NCBI RefSeq assembly: GCF_019633745.1
Contig: NZ_CP037968.1
Coordinates: 2,052,789-2,116,788, forward strand
DNA: 64,000 bases
Direction: 5' to 3'
DNA from: Methanofollis formosanus
Lineage (GTDB): Archaea; Halobacteriota; Methanomicrobia; Methanomicrobiales; Methanofollaceae
Each line of letters begins with the position of its first letter. Position 1 is the first letter of the stretch. Under the pieces are notes generated by a model. That model was not told the DNA's origin and searched no databases. It worked only from the letters and a program-made list of their open reading frames with translations. Below are positions 8,993 through 19,200 of this stretch, one piece after another. Both the position numbers and the translations under genes were made by a program.

Positions 8993-9850
8993 ATGCCAGT
9001 TTCGCCTGAGCAGATGAAGGCTCTGCACAAATACGACCTTACCGTCCTGTATGCACTCGAGCGCCTGATGCAGCGGTACGCCTGGGTGCCCTTCGATATC
9101 CTGAAGGGCGCGACCAGACTCTCTGAGTCCGAACTGACGTACCGGCTCGGCCGGCTCATCGAGTGGGACCTGGCCAGGTTTGACTCGGTGCCGTACCCGG
9201 GCTATGCTCTCATCTTCGGCGGGTACGACACCATCGCTCTCCAGACGCTCATCAAGAAGGGGTCGGTCTCGGCCCTCGGCCCGCTTATCGGGGTCGGGAA
9301 AGAGTCTGAGGTTTACGGGGCCCTCGGACTCGGGCCGGTGGTCCTGAAGTTCCATCATGTGGGGCAGCGTTCTTTCCAGTCGGCCAGGAAAGAGCGGGGG
9401 TACATGCCCGACGGCGGCCACTGTCCCTGGATCTTCGCCTCGGCCAGGTCGGCCGAGCGGGAGTACGAGGCTCTCACGCTTCTTTCGCCCGAGGTCTCGG
9501 TGCCGGTGCCGATCGACCGGTCCCGCCATGTGGTGGTGATGTCTGAGGTGCAGGGAGTGAACCTGAACCGCTGCATCCTGGAAGAACCGCGGCCGGTCCT
9601 CGACGAGATCCTGGAGAATGTCAGGCTCGCCTATGCGAAGGGCGTGATCCATGGCGATCTCTCTGAGTACAATATCATGCACGACGGGGAGCGGGTCTGG
9701 CTCATCGACTGGCCGCAGTGGATCGAGACCGAGCACCCGAACGCGGGGGCGATCCTCCGCCGCGACATCGAGAATGTGCTCAAGTTTTTCAAGAAAAAGT
9801 ACCGGATAGACTATCCCACCGAGGAGGCGGTGGGTGTGGTGGTCGGGTGA
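8993..9850 (+). CDS. rio2: Rio2 serine/threonine protein kinase
   Basis: 285 residues. The N-terminal winged-helix domain (LTVLYALERLMQRYAWVPF) characteristic of Rio2 is followed by the RIO kinase domain: flexible ATP loop GVGKESEVYGA, catalytic loop VIHGDLSEYNIM and metal-binding LIDWPQWIE. Rio2 functions in small ribosomal subunit maturation in archaea and eukaryotes. The gene starts a tight plus-strand run in which the next gene overlaps by 4 bp (GTGA), so Rio2, DUF460 and ThiL are probably one transcript. Confidence 0.95.
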   Translation: MPVSPEQMKALHKYDLTVLYALERLMQRYAWVPFDILKGATRLSESELTYRLGRLIEWDLARFDSVPYPGYALIFGGYDTIALQTLIKKGSVSALGPLIGVGKESEVYGALGLGPVVLKFHHVGQRSFQSARKERGYMPDGGHCPWIFASARSAEREYEALTLLSPEVSVPVPIDRSRHVVVMSEVQGVNLNRCILEEPRPVLDEILENVRLAYAKGVIHGDLSEYNIMHDGERVWLIDWPQWIETEHPNAGAILRRDIENVLKFFKKKYRIDYPTEEAVGVVVG

Positions 9851-11817
9851 AGGTCTTCGGGATCGATATCATCAGGGGTTCGGTCCGTTCCAGGACCGAA
9901 CGGCCGGTCTATGCCCTGGTCGTGCTTGAGGACGGCGAGGTGGTCGCCACCATGCAGGTGAACGCCTTCCGTCTCTCCAGGCTGATCGCCCGCGACGAGC
10001 CCGATATCCTGGCCACCGACTCGGTCCAGGAACTCGCCGTCGACCAGCGTGCCCTGGTCGGCTTCATGCAGACGCTGCCGACGAAGACAGCGCTGGTGCA
10101 GGTGACCGGCGGCGAGCGCAAAGAGACGCTCCAGAAGGTGGCCGGGCGCTACAATATTCTGGTCGAGAAGACCGATCCCTTTGCCGAGGCCGGGGCGGCG
10201 GCGAGGATCGCGTACCTGGGCGGCGGCGCGGTGGTGGTCGCCTTCGAGAAGACGACCGAGGTCACGGTCTCCCGCCACCGTTCGCCCGGCAAGGGGGGAT
10301 GGAGCCAGAACCGGTACGTGCGCAAGGTGCACGGGGCGGTGCGGGAGCGGGCCCGCGAGGTGGAGGGGCATCTCGTGGCCGCGGGGTTGCGGTACGAGAA
10401 GAGTGAACGGCTTGCCTTCGGGGGGTTCTCGCGGGTGCAGTTCCTGGTCTATGCACCGAGGGACGAGATCCCGGTGCGGACGTACGCGGGGGCCGACGTG
10501 CAGGTGCGGGTGCAGGGGAGAAGGCTGGACCGGATCCGGTACGAACCGCTCTCGCGCCGGCCGCGCTATCTCATCGTGGGGATCGATCCGGGCACGACGA
10601 CCGGGATCGGGGCGGTGACGCTGGAGGGCGAGGTGGTGGAGATCTTCTCGTCCAGGCAGATGGGGCCGGCCGAGATGATCGAGCATATCACGTCGGTGGG
10701 AAAGCCCTTGATCATCGCCTCCGATGTCTCGCCGATGCCCGACACCGTCGAGAAGGTGCGGCGGGCCTTCAATGCGGTGGCGTATGTCCCGCCGCAGGAC
10801 CGCTCGGTGGAGTTAAAGCTCGACCTGACGGCCGGGACCGGGTACGCCAACCCTCACGAACGCGACGCCCTCTCCGCGGCACTGGACGCCTACCGTTCAT
10901 ACAAGAACAAGTTCCAGAACATCGCCAGGCGGGTGCCGCCCGGCTTCGACCTGGACGAGGTGCGGGCCGGGGTGCTGCGGGGGCGGTCCATCGATATCGT
11001 GCTCACCGACCTCTCGGGACGGCAGCAGGCGGCCGGGCCCGAGGAGGAGGCCGCACCCCCGCCTGAGGAACCGACCGAGCGGGACGAACGCAGCGAGCGG
11101 ATCACGCACCTGGAGCGGACGGCGAGGCGGCTGCGCGAGTTCGTGCAGGAACTCGAAGAGGGGATCGGCGAGAAAGATGCCGAGATCACGCGCTTGAAGC
11201 GCCAGATCAGGCGCGAGCGGTCGGACCGATCGAAGGTGCTCCTGCGGGATGCGGAGATAGGGAAGAGGGACGCGCAGATCGCGGCACTCAAAAAGCGGCT
11301 CAGGAAAGAAGAGAAGAGGAACAAGAGCCTGAAAAAACGGATCGAGCAGATGCGCCGGGTCGAGGAGCTCCAGATCGGCGAGGGACAGGCGGCGGTGAAG
11401 GCGCTCGACTCGCTCACCCACGATGCGCTGCGGGCGCTGGAGGCCGAACTGGGGGTCGGCGAGGAGGACGTGGTCTCGGTGCGGACGACCGGCGGGTGGG
11501 GCCGGAGCGTGGTGAAGGACCTGGCCGCGAGGCAGGTGCGGGCGGTGGCGGTGCCCGGCGACTCCCTCGACGAGCAGGACCCCCACCTCATCGCCGAGGC
11601 GCTGGTCGCCGGGCTCCCGCTGGTCCCGGCCGGTACGGTGGGGCTGCGGCTGATGGGCCGGATCGGGACGGTCGAGGAGGAGCGTCTGGCCGCGGCCCTG
11701 GAGGCCTGGGCCGGACGGGTCGAGGCGCGTGAGCGGGAGAAGAAGGCGGCGATGCTCAACCAGGTCTTCAAGGAGTACCGGACCGAGCGGGAGAAGGAGG
11801 TGCGCCGCCGTGGATGA
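9847..11817 (+). CDS. DUF460 (COG2433) RNase H-like protein with central coiled coil
   Basis: 656 residues. The N-terminal half (FGIDIIRGS, DILATDSVQEL) leads to an RNase H/RuvC-like core with YLIVGIDPGTTTGIGAV, IIASDVSPMPDTVEKV and NPHERDALSAALDAY, containing the acidic residues expected of that fold. Residues ~400-540 form a long charged coiled coil (RLKRQIRRERSDRSKVLL, KKRLRKEEKRNKSLKKRI), followed by a small globular C-terminal domain. The family is archaeal and functionally uncharacterised; the fold suggests nucleic-acid processing. The GTG at 9847 overlaps the rio2 stop, and the 3' end overlaps thiL by 8 bp. Confidence 0.85.
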   Translation: MKVFGIDIIRGSVRSRTERPVYALVVLEDGEVVATMQVNAFRLSRLIARDEPDILATDSVQELAVDQRALVGFMQTLPTKTALVQVTGGERKETLQKVAGRYNILVEKTDPFAEAGAAARIAYLGGGAVVVAFEKTTEVTVSRHRSPGKGGWSQNRYVRKVHGAVRERAREVEGHLVAAGLRYEKSERLAFGGFSRVQFLVYAPRDEIPVRTYAGADVQVRVQGRRLDRIRYEPLSRRPRYLIVGIDPGTTTGIGAVTLEGEVVEIFSSRQMGPAEMIEHITSVGKPLIIASDVSPMPDTVEKVRRAFNAVAYVPPQDRSVELKLDLTAGTGYANPHERDALSAALDAYRSYKNKFQNIARRVPPGFDLDEVRAGVLRGRSIDIVLTDLSGRQQAAGPEEEAAPPPEEPTERDERSERITHLERTARRLREFVQELEEGIGEKDAEITRLKRQIRRERSDRSKVLLRDAEIGKRDAQIAALKKRLRKEEKRNKSLKKRIEQMRRVEELQIGEGQAAVKALDSLTHDALRALEAELGVGEEDVVSVRTTGGWGRSVVKDLAARQVRAVAVPGDSLDEQDPHLIAEALVAGLPLVPAGTVGLRLMGRIGTVEEERLAAALEAWAGRVEAREREKKAAMLNQVFKEYRTEREKEVRRRG

Positions 11818-12667
11818 GCGCGGACTGATCAGGGCCATCTCGACCATCCTCCCCGGCGGGGCGACGGCAGACGACTGTGCGGTGCTCCCGCACGGCGGCG
11901 AACTTCTTCTTCTCTCGACCGACATGCTCCACGAGACGACCGACTTCCCGGTCGGGATGACCGACGCGGAGATCGGGTGGATGGCGGCGGCGGTGACCAT
12001 CTCAGACATCGCGGGGATGGGGGCGCGGCCGCTCGCCCTCCTCCTCGCGGCCGGACTCGACCGGCCCGAACGGCTTGCCGGGATCACGGAGGGGGCGGCG
12101 CGGTGCTGCCGCACCTACGACGCCTCTCTTGTCGGCGGGGACACCGACGCCCACACCGAACTGACCCTCGTCTCCACCGGCCTCGGTGCGGCTGAGCAGG
12201 TGGTGCGACGACGGGGCGCCCGCGTCGGCGACCTCGTCTGCGTCACCGGCTACCTGGGCGGGGCGCAGGCGGCGCTCTCCGGGTACGACGATTGCTGGCA
12301 GCGGCTCATCGCCCCGCAGCCGCGGGTGGCCGAGGGCATCGCCCTCAATGCCGCGGGGGCGACGGCGATGATGGACATCTCAGACGGCCTCGCGATGTCG
12401 CTCCACGACCTCCTGGGCGTGAACGAGTGCGGGTTTGCGGTGGAGAGCGACCGTCTTCCCCGACCCGCGGGAGTGCCCGAGGCCGAAGGCCGGGCGTTCG
12501 CCATCTCCGGCGGCGGCGACTTCGAACTCCTCTTCACCATCCCGCCTGAAAAGTTCCCGGTGGCCGGGGTGGAGGCGACGGCGATCGGGCGGGTCGTCGC
12601 GGAGCGCGGTGTGTGGGCCGACGGGGCGCCTCTGCCGGCGGAAGGGTATATGCACCGGTGGGAGTGA
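11810..12667 (+). CDS. thiL: Thiamine-monophosphate kinase
   Basis: Phosphorylates thiamine monophosphate to thiamine diphosphate. The 285-residue protein has the AIR-synthase-like fold motifs DDCAVLPHGGELLLLSTDML, WMAAAVTISDIAGMGARPLA, LVGGDTDAHTEL, MDISDGLAMSLHDL and AISGGGDFELLFTI, in family order. The start is the GTG at 11810, supported by AGAAGGAGG immediately upstream and by an 8-bp overlap with DUF460. Last gene of the rio2-DUF460-thiL run. Confidence 0.92.
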   Translation: MDERGLIRAISTILPGGATADDCAVLPHGGELLLLSTDMLHETTDFPVGMTDAEIGWMAAAVTISDIAGMGARPLALLLAAGLDRPERLAGITEGAARCCRTYDASLVGGDTDAHTELTLVSTGLGAAEQVVRRRGARVGDLVCVTGYLGGAQAALSGYDDCWQRLIAPQPRVAEGIALNAAGATAMMDISDGLAMSLHDLLGVNECGFAVESDRLPRPAGVPEAEGRAFAISGGGDFELLFTIPPEKFPVAGVEATAIGRVVAERGVWADGAPLPAEGYMHRWE

Positions 12668-13273
12668 GGGGGGCCCTCTTTTCCGGGCGTGCCGTTTCAC
12701 CTGAAGGATTCATCAACTGATGAAAATTGGCGGTGGATCGCATCTCGTCTTCACGATCATCTCTCTGAGCAGATTTCCCGGCCCTATCTTCATGCCGGGA
12801 ATCCGGGGGCATCGCCCCCGGCACCGATGTCCGGGAAGGCGTGATGATCGATCAGGCGTGCAACCCCCGATTGCACGATCGTTCCTGCCGTCTCGCGAGG
12901 AGATGGGGCGGGTGCGGGTGCGGCGATGGAACACGATCCCCATCGGTTCTTCAGTCTTGAAAAGAGCGATCAAGCGACGAGAAATGTTCATCCCGTATGC
13001 TTGAGCCCGACGTTCATGCCGAATTCTGCAATGCTACAAGACGAGATTTTCATCAGGGGTATGTGCGCCCCGGGTTCATGCCTGAATCTCCAGCACTATA
13101 ATAAACTCCCGGTCAGGCTAAAAGCGACATTTCCTGCTGCCCATCCCGGCATCTGCCCCGCACAGGGCGTCATCAAAACGGAGGAACCAACGTTTTCCCA
13201 GAGGAATTTATAACTCTTCTATGGTCGTGAAAATCAATATATTATATATTGGGACCTCGAACAGATCGAAAAT
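12668..13273. repeat. Intergenic region with one copy of the repeat family and an AT-rich promoter
   Basis: From about 12780 to 13040 there is a nearly complete repeat copy in plus orientation: CCCTATCTTCATGCCGGG, a GGGGGCATCGCCCCC hairpin, TGCCGTCTCGCGAGGAGATG, CAGTCTTGAAAAGAGCG, GATCAAGCGACGAGAAAT and CATCCCGTATGCTTGAGCC, ending near GCCGAATTCTGC. From 13200 to 13300 the DNA is strongly AT-rich (TATATTATATATTGGG), presumably the promoter of the giant surface-protein gene. No gene is seen. Confidence 0.65.
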
Positions 13274-16200
13274 ATGATATATTTATTCTTAATTATAATT
13301 ACTCATTGGGATCCATCCCTTTTTCAGGAGGTTCTTATCACGATCAAACAGTTCATCTTCAAGCAATCCACAGACCACAGAACCAGACGCATATTTCTCA
13401 TCGGCATCGTCCTGCTCGCCCTCGCGCTCGCCTCCCCCCCTGCGGCGGCCGCCGAGGTGACAGTCAACCCCGGCGATAGCATCCAGACAGCGGTCAAGAA
13501 CGCCGCCGCCGGCGACGTCATCCTCATACGCCCCGGCACCTATGTCGAGAGCGTGACGGTGAACAAACGCCTCACCCTCAGGGGCGAGGCGGGCGCGACG
13601 GTGAACGGCGGGATCACGATCATCGCCGACGGTGCAACAATCGAGGGCCTCGCCGTGAACGGGGCTGCGGGTTCCAGGGCCATCGATGTCAACTGGGTCA
13701 TCGACGCCGTGGTGCGGGGGTGCACGGTCTCCGGCGGCAAATACGGGATCTATATCGAATCGGCGCCGAACTGCACCGTGGAGGGGTGCACACTGGACGA
13801 CACTATTACATACATTGGCATCAACCTCTTCGGGTCAGGCCAGTGCCGGATCCTGGACAACCAGTTGAGCGGGAGCGGACCTATCGGGATCACACTCGGG
13901 GATTGCCCCGACTGCATCATCTCCGGGAACACCGTCCAGGACAGTGATTTTGCAGGCATTAAACTCCAGAGCGGGTGCCAGGGCTCTGTGATCGTCGCCA
14001 ACACCCTCTCCAACACCCCCAGTGGAATCGAGGTCATGGATTGCACCGGCCAGACCACCGTCCTGAGGGACAACACCATCGTTGGAGCCAGAGACGAGGG
14101 AGTCTTCCTGGCGGATACGGACTCTCTCATCGTCGAGAATATCACGGTGAGAGGCGGGGGCTATGGGGTCCGCCTCTCCTCTGTCGATACTATCACGCTC
14201 GCCAACAGCACCATCACCGGGGTGAGTACCGGACTTTATGTCGAGAGTACTACAACAGACTCCCTCATCGCAAACAACCTCTTCAACAACACGAAAAACA
14301 TCAAGGTCGAGGCCAAAATCACCATGACCGGCACCCGCTGGAACACGACGAAGACCGCCGGTGAAAACATCCGCGGCGGTTCTTTCATCGGCGGCAACCT
14401 CTGGCTGACGCCTGCGGGCACCGGTTTCTCCCAGACCCATGCCGACCTCGACCTCGACGGGATCTGCGACGAGGGCTATGCGATCGCGGATAATGATGGA
14501 AAGCTCGTCGGCACCGATTGTCTCCCGCTCCAGAACGGCGGGCCGTCGGCGGCCTTCACCGTCACCTCCCCGGTTTTCATGCCCGGCGTGCCGGTCACCT
14601 TTAACGACACTTCCGTGGGCGCTCCTACCTCGTGGTCGTGGACGTTCGGCGACGAGACGCTGACCACCAGGAACGTCACCCGCACCTACGATACCGCGGG
14701 CACCTACCTGGCGAACCTCACCGTCGCCAACGCCCTCGGCACGAACACCACGACCCGCACCGTCACCATCGAGCCCTTCTCCATCCAGGGTGCGGTGGAC
14801 ATCGCCTCCGAAGGCGACGTCGTCCTCGTCCCGGCCGGCACCTATGACGAGATCGTGACGGTGGACAAACGCCTCACCCTCCGGGGGAGTGCGGGCGCGA
14901 CGGTGAACGGCAGCATCACCGTCACCGCCGACGGTACGACGGTCGAGCACCTCACCGTGAACGGGGCCGGGGGCTCCACGTCTATCTCTGTCACCGGGGC
15001 CGCCGACGCCGTGGTGCGGGGGTGCATGGTCTCCGGCGGGTACGACGGGATCTCTCTCAAATCTGCAGGTCAGTCCCGGATCCTGGACAACCAGGTGACC
15101 GGGTGTGGACATTACGGGGTCACCCTGGAGAAGTGCCCGGACTGTACCATCTCCGGGAACTTCGTTCAGAACTGTAATAACAACGGGATTCGGCTCTATG
15201 ATGGGTGCCATGGCTCTGTTGTCGAATCCAACACCTGCTCCGGCAATCGCGGGGGGTTCAGCGTCAGCGGGTGCGAAGGGAAGACCACCGTCCTGAGGGA
15301 CAATACCGTCCTCGAAGACGGGGACATGGCGGTCCACCTGCGGTATGTGAACTCCGTCATCGTCGAGAACGTCACGGCACGGGGCGGGCAGTACGGTGTT
15401 GCCCTCGCCAATGTCGAGGATCTCACCCTCACCAACAGCACATTCGCCGGTTTCACCAGTTCAGGGCTGTATTTTTACTATGACTACTACGTGAAGGACT
15501 CCCTCATCGCAAACAACCACTTCAACAACACAATGAACATCTTGATCCACCGCACCTCCAGTCTGACCAACGTCAGCTGGAACACGACGAAGACCGAAGG
15601 CACAAACATCCGCGGCGGCCCGTACCTCGGCGGCAACCTCTGGCTGACACCGAAAGGAACAGGGTTCTCCCAGACCCGCGCCGACCTCGACCTCGACGGG
15701 ATCTGCGACGATGCCTGTGCGATCAAAAACGCCGTAGCAGTTATCGTCGGCACCGACTATCTCCCGCTCCAGAACGGGGGTCCGTCGGCGAACTTCACCA
15801 TCACGCCGTCGAGCGCGATGACCGGCGTACCGGTCGCCTTCAACGACACCTCGTTGAGCACGCCGACTTCGTGGTTGTGGACGTTCGACGGGAAGACGGA
15901 GACCACCCGGAACGTCACCCGCACCTACCCTGCCGAGGGCACCCACCAGGTGACCCTGACGGTCAAAAACGAGTTTGGCACGAACACCACGACCCGCACG
16001 TTCGACGTCGCCCCCTACACCATCCAGGGTGCGGTGAACGCCGCCTCCGAAGGCGACGTTGTCCTCGTCCCGGCCGGCACCTATACCGAGACCGTGACGG
16101 TAGACAAAAACATCACCCTGCGGGGGAGCGAGAATGCGGTCCTCAACGGCAGGATCACGATCACCACCGGTGCCGACGGTGCGACCGTCGAAAACCTCAC

Positions 16201-19200
16201 CGTGAACGGGGTTAAGGACCTCTCGACCATCGGCCTCTCCAAGGTCAGCGGGTGCACGGTCAGGTACAACACCGTGACCGGCGGGTCCTACGGGATCTTT
16301 CTTGGTTCTCAGTGTTCGGACTGTCTGGTCTCGGACAATCGCGTTGAGGATTGTAGTCTGAGTGAAATTGCCTTCTCCAGCTGCGGTTCAGGAAACGAGA
16401 TCGTTGCCAACACCTGTTCAGGTGGGGATTACGGTTTCAGTGTTCAGTTTTGCACGGGAGCGTCAAACGCCCTGCGGGATAACATCGCCCTCGATACAAA
16501 CGGGATCGAGTTGTATAATCCCGGTTCCGTCATCATCGAGAATCTCACGACGGACGGAGGTTCCTGGGGCGTCACCCACTATGGAGACGGAGACCTCACG
16601 CTCACCAACAGCACCATCGCCGGGGCCCGCACGGGACTGCTATTCTGGGGTGGTTCCTGTCTGGATCACGCGCTCATCGCAAACAACCGCTTCAACGTCA
16701 CAGCGAACGTCGATATCAAGTCCGGCGCCAAAATGGCCAACGTCCGCTGGAACACGACGAAGACCTTCGGGAAAAACATCGGCGGCGGCCCGTACCTTGG
16801 CGGCAACCTCTGGCTGACGCCTGCGGGCGTCGGGTTTTCGGAGACCCACTTCGACCGCAATGGCGACGGAATCTGCGACGAGGGCTACGACCTCGGTGCG
16901 GGCTGCATCGATTCCCTCCCGCTCCACACCTGCCTCCCGACCGCGAACTTCACCTTCGCACCCGCCGGCGGCAGCACCCCGCTCGAGGTGCAGTTCGCCG
17001 ACACTTCCTCGGGCGTCAAACCCCGCACCTATCGCTGGGACTTCGGGGACAACACTCCCGCGGTTGATTTCGTCCACCCCTCCCACACCTTCACAACCAA
17101 CGGCACCCACCAGGTCAGCCTGACGGTCACGAACGACTTCGGGAGCGACACGACGACAAAGACGGTCACCGCCCTCGACCTGCCGGTGGCGGTCGTCTCC
17201 GCAAACCTGACGGAAGGCAACGCCCCGCTGACCGTGCAGTTCACCGACGCCTCGACGGGGTGCGTCTTCACCCGCCTCTGGGACTTCGACGACAGGACGA
17301 ACGCCACTGCTGCTGTGGTCTCGCACACCTTCGAGATGGCCGGCACCTACAACGTCATCCTCAACGCGAGCAACCCCTACGCCTCCAATGAGACGGCGGT
17401 GACGGTCGTGGTGCACGAAGCGCCGGAGGCGAACTTCACCTTCACCCCCGCGGCAGGGAACACTCCGCTGACGGTGACCTTCAACGAGACCTCGACTGGC
17501 GACATCGACACCTGGGCGTGGGACTTCGGCGACGGCACCCCGGCCGGATCTGGCCGGAACGTCACCCATACCTTCGATACGAAAGGCACGTTCCCGGTGA
17601 TCCTGACCGCGAGCAATGCCTTCGGATCGAACGCCACGACCAGGACGGTGACGGTGCACGAAGCACCGGCGGCCGGTTTCGATCTGAACATCTCCGAGGG
17701 CAACGACCCGCTGACCGTGCTCGTCACCAACACCTCGACCGGCGACTTCACGAAGTGTGTCCTGGACTTCGGCGACGGTTCCGGGGAGGTTGAGATGACC
17801 GGAGAGACGGCCACCCACACCTTCGCTGGACCCGACACCTACACGGTTACCCTCAACGCGAGCAACGCGTACGGGTTCAATATCACCACCTCCACGGTGA
17901 CGGTGCACGAAGCACCGGAGGCAAACTTCACACAGAGCACTGGGGATGGGAATGCACCTCTTGAGGTTGCCTTCACTGATGGATCGACTGGCAACGTGAC
18001 CTCATGGGCGTGGGACTTCGGCGACGGCAACGTCTCTACTGTACAGAGTCCCTCTCATGAGTATGTGACACCCGGGACGTACACCGTCCACTTGAACGCC
18101 AGCAACGCGTACGGGTTCAGCCTCTCTGATTCGACAGTGAACGTCCTCGCCCCACCGACGGCGAACTTCACACAGAGCGCTGAGGAAGGCAACGCCCCGC
18201 TGACCGTGGTGTTCACCGATGGATCGACCGGCAACGTGACGGCGTGGCAGTGGGACTTCGGTGACGGGAATGTTTCGACCGAACAAAGTCCGTCACACAA
18301 GTATGTGACGCCGGGAACGTACACTGTCCACCTGAACGCGAGCAACGCGTATGGGTTCAGCCTCTCAGAGTCCAGCGTCAGGATCCTCCCACCGCCGAAG
18401 GCAAATTTCACTCAGAGCGTTGCGGAAGGCAACGCTCCTCTTGAGGTTGCCTTCACCGACACGTCGGCGGGCAACGTGACCTCGTGGCGGTGGGACTTCG
18501 GCGACGGCAACATCTCGACCGAGCAGAACCCCTCGCACGAGTACGTGACCGCCGGGACATACACCGTCCTCCTGAACGCGAGCAACGCGTACGGTTTCAG
18601 CCTCTCTGAGTCCGGCGTGAAGATCCTTTCACCACCGAAAGCAAACTTCACAAAGAGCGCCGGGGAAGGCAACGCACCTCTTGCGGTTGCGTTCACCGAC
18701 GCGTCAATGGGCAACGTCACGGCCTGGCAGTGGGACTTCGGGGATGGAAACGTCTCGACCGAGCAGATCCCGTCGCACGAGTACGTGACGCCAGGGACGT
18801 ACACCGTCCGTTTGAACGCGAGCAACGCGTACGGCTTCAGTATCTCTGAATCCAGCGTGAAGATCCTCGCCCCGCCGCAGGCAAATTTCACTCAGAGCGT
18901 TGCGGAAGGCAACGCACCTCTTGAGGTCACCTTCACCGACGCCTCGACTGGAAACGTCACCGCATGGAAATGGGACTTCGGCGACGGGAATGTCTCGACC
19001 GAACAGAGTCCTTCTCATGAATATGTGACACCCGGCACCTACACCATTCACCTGAACGCGAGCAACGCGTATGGGTTCAGTCTATCTGATTCAACCGTTC
19101 ACATCCTCCCGCCGCCAAAGGCGAACTTCACGCAGAGCGCTGACGAGGGGAATGCACCTCTTGAGGTCACCTTCACCGACGCCTCCATCGGCAACGTCAC

